Positions 1-9,235 of a stretch of 64,000 bases of DNA are shown here, piece after piece. The translations under genes and the position numbers were made by a program. The stretch's first letter is position 1. Each line of letters begins with the position of its first letter. Source of the DNA: Epiperipatus broadwayi (lineage: Eukaryota > Onychophora > Udeonychophora > Euonychophora > Peripatidae); assembly GCA_028023455.1 (NCBI GenBank), contig JAQFVV010006245.1, positions 5,205,276 through 5,269,275 on the forward strand, read 5' to 3'. The notes beneath the pieces are model-generated. The model did not search any database. It saw nothing but the letters and a program-made list of their open reading frames with translations, and was not told the origin of the DNA.

Positions 1-231
1 CTAGATGATCTCCGCTAAATACATAATTAATATGCTAGGTCACGAGCCTTCATTGCTCATAAAGTATAGTTAGTTGTTAAGTCAGTATATCATTAAAAGT
101 TAGCCTAGAGTCTTTTTGTGTGTCTCCGATGAGCGATGCCGGCAGTGAGAAGTAAATTAAGTCGATATCATCGGGATTGTTGTTCATAATGTTATTGATC
201 TGGAAATAGGCAAATAGGGCAGAGTTCATGA
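1..231. other. Left edge, probable upstream part of the Ty3 element
   Basis: This stretch precedes the recognisable gag frame. No LTR end, primer-binding site or conserved gag motif could be placed in it. It most likely belongs to the 5' internal part of the same broken Ty3 element, because the gag match starts abruptly just after it and no element boundary is seen. Confidence 0.3.
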
Positions 232-863
232 GTGTTCCTGACCTGTGTATCTTGTGCACGATTTGATTCGAGGTACTTTTGCCTAGATGCTAGATCTTGT
301 TATGTGAACATACAAATCCGACCGGTACAGTATGTCCAACAAATCGAGAAACTTTTAATTATTAACAGAGTAAAGGACGATAAATGTAAAACAGTGACCT
401 TATTATGTTTCACTGGAATAAGGGTCATCCAAATTGCAAACAGGCTTTGTGAACCCCAAAGCCCGGAAGAATTAACATTCAAACAGATCAAAGATCATTT
501 GGCCGACTATTTTAATCCACACGAGTCTAGACACATTGCCAGACTTCACTTCAGAAATTGCCAACAAGGCAAGAATGATCGAACACAAGATTACGATACT
601 GCCCTGTGTGAATTTGCAAAAAATTGCGTCTACAGTTTATACATGGAGGAAGCTCTCCTCAAACAATTTTTATGTGGTATGAGCAGTTATAGTCTGTGGC
701 AGTAGTTATTGGTAGACAAGGATATCAATTAAAAAGAAGCTATCAAACGTGATATAGCTTACAAACTTGTGTTACAGCAAGCTAAAGAATTTGCGGCCAT
801 GAAAATAGTGGACAATGATCCTTATGAAATCCACAAAGTCAACAAACCCCAAAAGGGTTCCTG
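232..863 (+). pseudogene. Ty3/gypsy gag capsid-like remnant
   Basis: Open to a stop at 703-705, then continuing in frame through a second stop near 730 towards the zinc knuckle. The reading matches the style of animal Ty3 Gag: a segment like VQQIEKLLIINRVKDDKCK, a hydrophobic helix, the block LTFKQIKDHLADYFNP, then the RLHFRNCQQG-type motif and a run of charged helices. Gag forms the virus-like particle in the cytoplasm. The frame has at least two in-frame stops, so it is a pseudogene. The first methionine is not meaningful, since homology may begin upstream. The same block order recurs on the minus strand at 36.8-37.4 kb in a second Ty3 copy, which supports the call. Confidence 0.75.
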
Positions 864-1274
864 ATCAAAGTGGAGTAACTGATATTAAGAAAAGTCGAAT
901 TAAGTGCTTTTACTGTGGAAAACTAGGTCACATGGCATGGGACTGTTTTATAAAGACCAACGCTGTAAACACTGTAATGAATTCAGCCATTAGGAAAAAA
1001 TGTGCAGAAATAAAAAATTTGATAATTATACAAAAAATAGTAGCCAAGAACGGTTTATGAGAAAAGGCAAGCAAGAGGAATTTTCGGCGACTAATAATGT
1101 ATCTTTGGACCAATCACAAAAATTTGAAATGACTCAAAATTTATGGGAAATCCTTATCGATGGAAATTGACAGTGGTAGTGAGGTGTCTTTACTTTCCAT
1201 TAAAGATTGGAAAACCATTGTGGCAGATATGAGACAGCTAAATAGACTTATACATTTGAATCTGAAAGCTTGAG
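815..1274 (+). pseudogene. Ty3/gypsy nucleocapsid zinc knuckle and aspartic protease remnant
   Basis: A CCHC zinc knuckle is encoded at about 904-945 (CFYCGKLGHMAWDC), with the C-x2-C-x4-H-x4-C spacing of retroelement nucleocapsids, which bind the element RNA. After a frame change, a retropepsin-like segment follows at about 1158-1273: MEIDSGSEVSLLS then a tryptophan-containing block. DSG is the catalytic triad of the aspartic protease that cuts Gag-Pol. The protease flap is not clearly visible. Stops and frame changes between knuckle and protease show decay. The order gag, knuckle, protease, RT is that of Ty3/gypsy elements. Confidence 0.78.
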
Positions 1275-1289
1275 ATGTCAACAGTAACA

Positions 1290-2267
1290 CTATAAAAATT
1301 AAAGGAGTAATTCAGGCTCCAATTACTTCGAACAATGCGATAAAAAATCAACTTGGAATAAAAATTGCTTGGGTCAAAAACATAGACATTGAAAAAAACA
1401 TCAGACATCGTTTTCCTAAACTTTTCGATGGGGAACCGGGAACAATAAAAACAAAACCAGTGTCATTAGAATTATTGCCCAAAGCAGTGCCTATAATTTA
1501 TATACTGCGAAAGATCCCATACTCACAGAAAGCAAAAATAGTGGAGGAAATAAAGCAATTGGTTAAAGATGGCGAGCTTGAACCAACAGATTGGTTGTAA
1601 TAACCAAGCCAAATGGACAGATACGATTGTGCGGTGATTACCGCGTATCTGTTAATAAAGCATTTAAACAAACACGCATACCCTGTTCGAAATTCCAGAG
1701 AAATAATAGCATCGCTGCAAAAGTCTAAATATTTTTCAAAATTGGACCTCAACACAGCCTTCCACCAAATCCCAGTGACCAACAAAGCTGCAGAGATTTT
1801 AACACTTACTACTCACATAGGTTTATTTAGATGCAAACATCTTCCATTTGATATAGCTTCAGCACCCAGTATATTCCAAGCAAAAGTGGAAACCCTTCTA
1901 AGCAGACTCGAAGGCATCATTCCCTACTTTGGTGATATATTGGTCACCACTAATTCAGAAAATGAATTGAGCACTTGTATCTCAAATGTTTGCTAAAGAC
2001 TGGAGGAAATTTGGAGCAAAATTAAATGTGAAAAAATGTATTTGGAAGGCTACCAAAATAAAGTTCTTGGGTCACATAGTGTCAATCTCAGGAATAAGCC
2101 CCTCCCCTGAAAAAGTCAAAGCAGTATCTGACGCAAGAAGACTAAATAATGTAAAACAACTACAGGCTTTTTTGGGCCTGGTGAACTATTTTGAAAACTT
2201 CCTGGATGGCAAAGCACACCTAGCGAGGCCACTGTATGATTTATTAAAAAAACATAAATGGAATTGA
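1290..2267 (+). pseudogene. Ty3/gypsy reverse transcriptase remnant
   Basis: RT copies element RNA into DNA. The segment leading into RT (IVEEIKQLVKDGELEP) is at about 1540-1590, followed by two stops near 1599. Fingers and palm motifs follow at 1613-1996: FSKLDLNTAFHQIPV (first catalytic Asp in LDL), LPFDIASAPSIFQ (LPFG-ASA-FQ motif) and the active site read as YFGDILV. The family normally has Y/F-x-D-D there, so the first Asp of the pair appears replaced by Gly, which should be inactivating. A frameshift near 1986-1996 moves the thumb into another frame (KIKFLGHIVS, LQAFLGLVNYF), ending at a stop at 2265-2267. Confidence 0.85.
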
Positions 2268-2337
2268 GAAGCAGCACAAGAGCAAGAATTTTTGCACACC
2301 AAAGCCCTTCACACCTCAAATAAACTACTGATCCATT

Positions 2338-2760
2338 ATGACAGTGAGCATGATAACCATGACAGCTGATTCATCAGAAAATGCCATGGGGGCAGTGATA
2401 AGCCAACCATTCCACTCTGGTGAACATCCTATACCATATGCGTCATGCACCTCGTCCATGGTGGAAAAGAACTACAGCCAGCTAGACAAGAAAGCCCTCG
2501 CCATAGTGTTCGGAATTCGTAAATTCCACCAATATCTATATGAACATCCTTTCCAATTAATAACTGACCATAAGCCACTCTTGGGAATTCTAGGTATGAA
2601 ACAGATGCCTGAACATTAAGTCCTCATATGTTGAGATGGCTTAACATACTCGCAGGTTACAATTATAGCCTCGAATACAAAAAAGGCACAAAATCGGTCA
2701 TGTCGACGCATTATCGCAAATGCCAGATCAGCTCAAGAAAGAAGTAAACGATGTATAAAT
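2338..2760 (+). pseudogene. Ty3/gypsy RNase H remnant
   Basis: RNase H removes the RNA strand of the RNA-DNA hybrid. A frame at 2338-2619 holds the block ADSSENAMGAVISQ, corresponding to the D-A-S-x-x-G-x-G-A-V-L motif of Ty3 RNase H, then the Glu-containing block YSQLDKKALAIVFGIRKFH and the TDHKPLLGIL motif. A stop ends the frame at 2617-2619; recognisable sequence (LRWLNILAGYNYSLEYKKG in other frames) continues to about 2700. The order directly after RT is canonical. Frame changes make it non-functional. Confidence 0.82.
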
Positions 2761-2893
2761 TAACTATGTTGACGCATTAAAAAGCCAGATACTTAATAGT
2801 GCAAAGGTAGCCGCATGGACCAGAGAAGACGCTGGCTCAGATGAATCATAGAAAAAAATCAGCAAAGGTTGACCAAAACAATGACCATCTTTC

Positions 2894-3683
2894 TTGCACA
2901 TAGAGCTATGGAGAGCTCGAGAACAAATGTTCATCTGTAAAGGCTGTATGCTCAGCGGCAACCAAGTATTAATTCCCATAAGCGGCAGGTCACAAATACT
3001 TAATGTATTACATGAAGGTCATCCGAGCATTGTAAGGGCGAAAGCGTTAGCTTATAGTTATCTCTGGTGGCCAAAAATTAACAGTGACATAGAATAATGC
3101 ATAAAAAACTGCACAAACTGTCAGTCGTGTGAAAATGCACCTTCAGCCAAATTCAAGTCTTGGCAAGAAGCAGACAAACCATGGCAGAGAATTCAGATTG
3201 ATCACTGCGGCCCCATTCAAGGACAATTTTTTCTAGTAGCAGTGGATGCCTATTCAGGATGGTCTGAATATAAAATAGTTAAAAACACTGATTCAGATGA
3301 AACCATGGACAAACAGATGAAAATGTTCACATACCACGGTCTCCCAGAAACCCTAGTATCTGACAATGGCACAGGTTTTACGTCAGAAAAGTTTGCATAC
3401 TCGATGCATGAATGGGAAATTAATGACATATTTACTCCACTTTACCACCCCCAATCAAATGGACTGGCCGAAAAAACTGCAAAATTTAAAGTCCGCCATC
3501 AATAAAATAGGAAAACCAAGGCTGAACGAAGTGGTCTTCAATGAGCTTCTTTATCATCACTCTACGCCTACAGCTAAGTCAGGTAAATCACCCACAGAGA
3601 AATATCTAGGTCGTAGACTGCGAACAAAGCTCGAGAAAATTATACCAATGAAGGACACCGAAGTACCTTCAGGCATAAACTAA
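2894..3683 (+). pseudogene. Ty3/gypsy integrase remnant (HHCC and DDE core)
   Basis: Integrase inserts the cDNA into host DNA. The N-terminal zinc-binding domain is readable at about 3007-3130: LHEGHPSIVRAK then YLWWPKINSDIE, a stop near 3094, then CIKNCTNCQSC, giving the His-His-Cys-Cys pattern. The catalytic core follows: first Asp in IQIDHCGPI (about 3196), second Asp in LVSDNGTGF (about 3355), and the Glu in the block HPQSNGLAEK (about 3449-3478). A frameshift near 3480-3500 moves the rest into the frame ending at 3683 (NELLYHHSTPTAKSGKSPTE). All three catalytic acidic residues remain visible, but stops and shifts make it a pseudogene. Confidence 0.87.
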
Positions 3684-3699
3684 ATTTTCACCACAAGAT

Positions 3700-3963
3700 C
3701 GCATATGGGTTGGAAATAATCAGGACAGATTCTGGATAAAAGCGGAAATTGTGTGATATCTAAATAAACAAGTGGTTGTCATGCAAATGGAGGACGGAAG
3801 AATGTTACGTAAACACAGAAATCAATTGCGTAAAGATGAAAGTATACAACAAACGCCACAGCCATTTCCGAAAAAAGATAATGCTCCAGATGCAGAATCT
3901 GAGATTCCCCAATGTTCTAAGAGGGAAAGAAAAATTCCCTCCCACTTAGTGATTACATACTAA
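3700..3963 (+). pseudogene. Ty3/gypsy integrase C-terminal tail remnant
   Basis: A frame ending with the stop at 3961-3963 reads a basic, proline-rich tail with MQMEDGRMLRKHRNQLR, similar to the final part of Ty3 polyproteins where an RxDGR..(R/K)HxNQLR block precedes a low-complexity tail. It closes the pol region. The polypurine tract and the probable 3' LTR follow within about 60 bp, which is the expected position. Upstream joining sequence (3684-3770) is in other frames. No chromodomain was recognised. Confidence 0.65.
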
Positions 3964-4004
3964 GTTGAGAGAGCAGTAAAAAACTAAAACACTAATCTCT
4001 GAAC

Positions 4005-4016
4005 TTAGGGAAGGTA
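4005..4016 (+). promoter_or_regulatory. Probable polypurine tract of the Ty3 element
   Basis: A purine run (ttagggaagg) lies about 45 bp after the pol stop, immediately before TGCT, the likely LTR start. In LTR retrotransposons this tract primes plus-strand DNA synthesis and always abuts the 3' LTR. Confidence 0.5.
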
Positions 4017-4125
4017 TGCTAAAGGCGTGTGTATATTTATGTATACACAAAATACATATTATTAGTTAAATAATAATTATAATTGAAAACTAAATGGATT
4101 GATAATTGTGTGTGTATATTTATAT

Positions 4126-5539
4126 TGTAACGTTTATTTATATACGTTGCAAATATATTGGCATTTGGTAAAAGCTAAAAAAAATAAAAGTAAATTTAGA
4201 TTTTTTTTTTGACTAATTTTTTTTTTAAAAAAAAATAACATACAATGAAAGTTAAATTATTCTTTCGTTTTTTTTTTTATGTTTAGAAATAAAAGTAGAA
4301 TTGGAGAGAACAAAAGAATTCCAAAAGTAAAATAAAAAAAAAGATAAGAGAAAGTAAAAATATTTTGGCTAATTGAAGATGGCCGAAAAATTTGATAAGA
4401 AAAGAGAACTTTATAACGTAAATTTTATAAAGAATCTACAAGATTATGAACCAAAAAAACGCCATGATAATAGCATGCGCAGAAGTCTGAAAACTGGACC
4501 TCTAGTATAAAAAGGAGGGATTCAGTTTGAAGAAGGTCTTGTTCTGTTAGTCTCTCTAGTCGGTACTGGATAACAATAATACATCCAGGATCGCCCTACA
4601 CTGAAATAATTCGGTATGTCGGAGTGAACCGGAGCTTTTGCGAACATCGTGCCTGAAGATGTACACCAGGAAAAGCCTTCGTGACCGACTAGGAGAATGG
4701 ACCACAAGATCAAATAATAACCAAAAGGCCGAGCTCATTCTACCCAAAAAATTATGCATAGTTATCTACTACTGAATTCACAAAACTTACCGGTAAGTTA
4801 TGCTTCATTATCCTGATTGTGACAAAGTTAACCATTTTAAAAACTACTCATAAAAATAAGCTTATAATAGGATCCCGATAGAGACATTAATTTTCTTGTA
4901 CAAGAGACATTCATTTTTTTTTTAGAACTTTCTAGAAGAAATTTGGAAGTGAACACTAATTGTAAAATTGTTTTTTTTTTTAATTGATTCACATCCGAAT
5001 TAAGTGTGTTCTCCCCAATTTATTTGATTAATAATTTCTTTTAAACATTTTTTATCTATTAGAATAAAAATATTTCTAATACCAATTTTCATTTGTACGT
5101 TATTAATAATAGTTATTAATTATTATTAAATTTATTAATATTATTTTAGTGATGTTTAATAAGATTTAAAAATGTAATTTACCTTTGCCAATATGTTTGA
5201 ATAAGCCCAGGAATAATAATCTTAAAAAAAAAAATTCTCGTTACGGTATGATGCAATACCTATTAGTTTAAAAGTATTTTTCTTTTTTATTTGCAAGTCG
5301 TTATATGACAAAGTCAGCGGACTCTTTAGAATAAAAAGTTCTGGCGCCCATATTAAATAAATTAAAAGCTGATTTTGTCAATAGCATAATTCTCAACTAT
5401 TAATAGGCCGAGTTGATCAGGAAATATAGCTATGTTTTTAGAATAGAAATACAACTTTCTTCTTGTTTGACATAGCTTGATCAACTCACGCGCAATTTAT
5501 ATTAGCGTGTAGAGGCCTAGCAAAATGGAAAACGTTATG
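4126..5539 (+). mobile_element. Inserted 1.4 kb LTR (solo LTR, family shared with 7694-9061)
   Basis: Aligns along its whole length with 7694-9061. It begins TGTAACGTTTATT and ends near AACGTTATGA; with the other copy the terminal pair is TGTAACGTT...AACGTTACA, a perfect inverted 9-mer typical of LTR ends. Conserved features in both copies: a TATA box, a leader with the motif aataacaa-atacatccagga, a splice-donor-like GGTAAG (4791-4797 here), a TGGCGCCC block (5342-5349) and a hairpin gttgatca...tgatcaac near the 3' end (about 5412-5490). No coding internal region adjoins, so it is a solo LTR. The exact target duplication could not be fixed. Confidence 0.7.
4506..4515 (+). promoter_or_regulatory. 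TATA box in the inserted LTR
   Basis: TATAAAAAGG about 380 bp into the LTR, followed by the GC-richer leader. The equivalent position in the second LTR copy (8093-8100) is also TATAAAAA, with matching flanks (aagtctgaaaactggacct upstream), so this is the likely element promoter. Confidence 0.55.
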
Positions 5540-6327
5540 ATATGTACACAAAATAAGTATATTAAATATTATAATGGTAAACTAAATGTATGTGCGTGGA
5601 TGCCAATGGCATTCACAATATTTTATAAAAGCAATTAGGCTAATTGAATTGTTTAATTAAAGGAAAAACTATAAACTAACTTATCAAGAAAATTAGATGA
5701 ATCCGAGCAAAGGATTAAGATAATGTAAACAAAGCCATTGCAACCCAGAATGTTTAATTCCTGATCAGATTTAATGATAATAGAAACATTACTTTAAATA
5801 GACAATTCTATGGTAATTGTATTATCTGATCAGGGATCAAATATGGTAACTCAAGAGATGACCACCACATGGACAGCGGATGGCCAATCAAGGGAGTCTA
5901 TACTAAAAACAATAAGAGGGTGAAACAAATCTAGAATAGAACTGTGACAAGACACTTGCTAAGTGAAGCTCTTGAAAGGCAGATGTGCCATTTTCTTAGG
6001 TGCTCCAGTCAGCTCCTTCCTTCACTTAGCCTTGTGGAGAGGTTTACCTCCGGACATTCAAAAGTTAACCTAGGAACTGTATAACATGTCATATTGTTCT
6101 TATTATTATTTAGTACGCCTTCGGGCCCTTATTATTATTTATATAGCATGTTTATATATATGTCATGTATTTATATATATTAAACAATATTGATTATCTC
6201 CATATAACTGTAAATAAATTCTTGTTATTTACATTTACTTGCCGATCCTGCCTCATTAATTAGTAATTATTTGAGTTATTTATATATTTGCAATCCAGCA
6301 GGCAATAGAGTGCTGCTGGACACAGCA

Positions 6328-7046
6328 TTTATATATATAATCCAAAAAGATAGATTAATCTTTAATTGCAGTTTAAAGTTTATATCTGGTGTTATAAATA
6401 ATCTCTACATTAAAAAATGATTATTATTAATATATTTAACTCAACAATAAGAGCATCGACATTTAGCTTGTATGCATATTGGTACACCAGATGTAAATTC
6501 AATTTCAACTACAATGCAAAACAAAATCTCAACACATTCCACCACAAGCTAGAAAAAATAAAAAAATGGGATAACATGCTAGCACCACCAGATATTTTTG
6601 CTGCAACTTGGTCACTATTTAAACTAAAATCAGCACTATAGTTGAAAAACAGAAAAAGAGATACAGAATAACACAGCTAAAGAAAAAAAAGAACACAATA
6701 CACCAAAACCGGTAGGATATACATGACGGAGTCCATCAACATAATGTATATATAAAAAAAAAATTAGACAAACTGAATTCCGGCAACTTTCGATGCCTTA
6801 AGAGTAGCAAAAACACAACATAAAGAACTCAAGAGAAAGCTTTTTCTCTCCAACATATCTGTGAACAATCTTATGCCCAGCAGAACTGTTTAGACACAGG
6901 AACAGACTTATGCTTACTGTGTAAGCCCAATCTTACCAATGTAATCTTTGTTTTTTAAATCAATAAAGTATGCTTTGAAACATATTAATATATTTATCTT
7001 AAGGTTTGTTGCCATAGTTGTGAACGAAGAAAATTTAACACTTGTA
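6328..7046. other. Unassigned, ends in an AATAAA signal
   Basis: Lies between the Ty3 LTR and the family R array. A frame at 6417-6641 has no recognised domain. The stretch 6640-6990 is less A+T-rich than the surroundings and finishes with AATAAA at 6962-6967, so it may be the 3' end of an old transcript or retroelement. I could not identify it. Confidence 0.3.
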
Positions 7047-7176
7047 AATCACATTTTCAATTGGATGGATGGTTGAAGAGTTGGAGTGTGAAGTAGATTG
7101 AAGCCTGTCCATTAAAGTATGAGGATTGGCTATCTTAAAATATATCTGAGCACTTATAGCATATATGTGTAGAGAT

Positions 7177-7237
7177 GGTAATCTGGACCAACTGATGATT
7201 GCTGGTTTAGCATGAAATATGTATATTGGTGATTACC
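7177..7237 (+). ncRNA. Hammerhead ribozyme motif, family R unit 1
   Basis: Stem I 5' strand GGUAAUC (7177-7183), bulge UGG, ACCAA (7187-7191); core CUGAUGA (7192-7198); stem II UGCU/AGCA with loop GGUUU (7200-7212); GAAA (7214-7217); stem III of 3 bp counting A7217-U7224, loop UG; cleavage site A7225; stem I 3' strand UUGGU then GAUUACC (7226-7237). Stem I pairs fully, 5 + 7 bp. The invariant core of the hammerhead family is present. Odd point: the first stem II pair (10.1-11.1), normally G-C, is U-U, which may lower activity. Inferred from reading, not from folding software. Confidence 0.75.
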
Positions 7238-7645
7238 TTTTTGACCTATATGTGTTCAAGTGTATCAGTGTTATGAAATAGAGTGGAGAATGGTGGGTCG
7301 TGTGAAAGTCTGTGCTCATATACCCTATATATTACATATATAGACACAGGTATACAGTAAACCTGTATTTCAGTTATTAGATAGTAGAGATATCTGCCCA
7401 TCCTTTGTATATGTATTAAATGGATTATGTCCTGTACATGAGGGGTCAGATTGACCTTAGGTCAACATGGGTGTGATAAGAATCTCAGCCTCAGGGTAGC
7501 CTTTGAGCATTCCATCATCAGATTTTCAATTGGATGGACGGTTGAAGAGTTGGAGCATGGAGTAGATTGAAGCCTGTCCATTAAAGTATGAGGATTGGCT
7601 ATCTTAATATATATCTGAGCACTTATAGCATATATTTGTAAAGAT

Positions 7646-7693
7646 GGTAATCTGGACCAACTGATGATTGCTGGTTTAGCATGAAATACTAAT
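7646..7693 (+). ncRNA. Hammerhead ribozyme motif, family R unit 2, broken by an LTR
   Basis: Same 5' half as unit 1: GGUAAUC (7646-7652), UGG, ACCAA, CUGAUGA (7661-7667), stem II UGCU/AGCA, GAAA (7683-7686). The sequence then passes into the solo LTR. Stem III, the cleavage site and the stem I 3' strand (GUAUAUUUGGUGAUUA) lie after the LTR, from 9062. The ribozyme is therefore split at or next to its cleavage site. Confidence 0.68.
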
Positions 7694-9061
7694 TGTACCA
7701 TTTATTTACATATGGTACAAATATATTGGCATTTGGGTAAAAGCTAAAGGAAAAAGTAAAGTTAGCGATCTTATTAAAAAGACTCAATTTAATTTTTTTT
7801 TAGTTTGTATAATTTTTTTTTAAAAATGTACAATGAAAGTTACATTTTTCATTCATATTTTTTTTATTTAATTAAAAATAAAAGTAAAAATTGGAAAGAA
7901 CAAAAGACACAAATTACTAATACAGATAAGTTAAAAGAAAAATCTTTTTAAAGATGGCAGAAAGACTTTATGAAAAGGAGAATTTAGTTACTGAAAAATA
8001 CAAAAGAATGCACAAGATTATCAATGTGTATTTTTAACAAAAGCAAAAAGTATGCGCAGAAGTCTGAAAACTGGACCTCGAGTATAAAAAGAGGAGACTA
8101 TTTTGATCAGAGTCTTGTCTTGTCTGTTTTTTCCTTTGGTTGGTCCTGAATAACAAAAATATATCCAGGACCACTCTATGCTGAAATAATTCTGCATGTT
8201 GGAGTGGACCGAGGCTTTTGCTGACATTGTCCTGAAGGCGGACACCAGAAAAGCTTTTATGACTAGCCATTAGGACAGACCAAGATCTACTTCTAACTGA
8301 TGACCACGAACTCCTTCTGCCACAAAAAACCATGCATGGTAACCCATAACCTATGTAAACTTAATGGTAAGCTAAAATTCTTCATACCATGTGACTTAAA
8401 ATTTGCAAACAATTCTTTCTATAAGCTTATAGTATAATCCTGATATAGACTTTTAATTTTCGCATTAAAGAGACTGTCATTTTAAAGGAACTTTATAGAA
8501 GAAATTTCTAAGTGAACTTTGTTTAGAGATTTTAATTATTTTATCTAATTAATTGATTTAATACCTGGATTAACGTGTGTACTCTCCAATTTTATTTGAT
8601 TATTTATCTAAGGATAAAATATTTAAATTTGTTAGAATAAAATATTTTGCTTTCATCAACTTTATCATTGTACGTTATTGTTTATTATTAAATTTAGTAG
8701 GGTTAGAGTATTAGAACAGATAATTTACCTTTGCCAATACTTAGCAATTAAGCCTTGGGTAAATAATTTTATAAATTATAACTAAGTTACGGGAAAACAA
8801 AATTCCGATCGTTTACTTTATTTTCTGTTAAGTTACGATGTGTTTGATGCAGTATCAGTGAGTCTAACAACTCTGGCGCCCTCATTTATAAATTAAAAAC
8901 TGATTCGGTTGGCAATCGTAATCATAACAATTCCTAGGTAGAATTGATCAGGAAATATATTTATGTTTTTTAGAAATAAGAGTGAAATCATTTTTATAAC
9001 TTGATCAACTCATGCAGTTTATTGCATACAGAGACCTAGTCAGACGGGTAAAAACATTACA
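7694..9061 (+). mobile_element. Solo LTR, second copy of the 1.4 kb LTR family
   Basis: Begins TGTACCATTTATT and ends AACATTACA, and aligns end to end with 4126-5539. TATA box at 8093-8100, splice-donor-like GGTAAG at 8366-8371, TGGCGCCC at 8874-8881 and the gatca hairpin near the 3' end are all kept. No internal coding region is attached. It splits family R unit 2; the family R sequence before and after it joins collinearly with unit 1. The left junction has four extra bases (taat) and no clean target duplication was found. The reverse-strand open frames inside it look like chance, since forward leader features are what is conserved. Confidence 0.75.
8093..8100 (+). promoter_or_regulatory. 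TATA box in the solo LTR
   Basis: TATAAAAA, at the same place relative to conserved flanks as in the first LTR copy (4506-4515). Confidence 0.5.
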
Positions 9062-9235
9062 GTATATTTGGTGATTATTTATCTTTTCGACATATGTGTG
9101 TTCAAGTGTATCAATGTTATGAGATAGAGTGGAGAGTGGTGGATCGTGTGAAAGTCTGTGCTCATATACCCTATATATTACATATATAGACACAGGTATA
9201 CAATAAGCCTCTGTTTCAGTTGTTACATTAATTTA

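Larger units (their letters stand above)
4017..6327 (+). mobile_element. Probable 3' LTR of the Ty3 element, split by a second LTR
   Basis: The segment begins TGCTAAAGG after the polypurine tract and ends GACACAGCA at 6327, so the ends form a TGCT/AGCA inverted pair. Removing the inserted 4126-5539 leaves about 0.9 kb, a plausible Ty3 LTR. Supporting the nesting, sequence left of the insert (gtgtgtatatttatat) continues to the right of it (tatgtacacaaaat) and the joined string matches an earlier copy at about 4025-4055, i.e. an internal tandem repeat of about 85 bp. The partner 5' LTR is outside the window, so the end points are inferred. A short inverted pair (gctaagtgaag / cttcacttagc) lies at 5957-6031. 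Confidence 0.5.
7047..9235 (+). mobile_element. Family R: tandem 470-bp hammerhead-bearing repeat, interrupted by an LTR
   Basis: The start attttcaattggatgg at 7052 recurs at 7522, so a 470-bp unit runs from about 7047 into a second copy. The second copy stops at 7693, where a solo LTR sits, and resumes at 9062 (gtatatttggtgatta) to about 9235. Copies are closely similar by eye. Each unit carries one hammerhead motif (7177-7237; 7646-7693), 469 bp apart. One ribozyme per unit in direct tandem is the layout of retrozymes, whose RNA is cut to unit length. No reading frame or poly(A) tail is conserved. A diverged third copy is at 12417-12610. Flanking target duplications could not be defined. 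Confidence 0.72.

Noticed and set aside
8294-8312. CTGATGACCACGAA in the solo LTR as a further hammerhead core
   Set aside because: GAAA is replaced by GAAC, there is no stem II, and no pairing flanks were found.
8021-8333. Minus-strand open frames in both 1.4 kb LTRs as genes
   Set aside because: They lie antisense to a conserved promoter and leader, and the two copies do not keep the same minus-strand protein.
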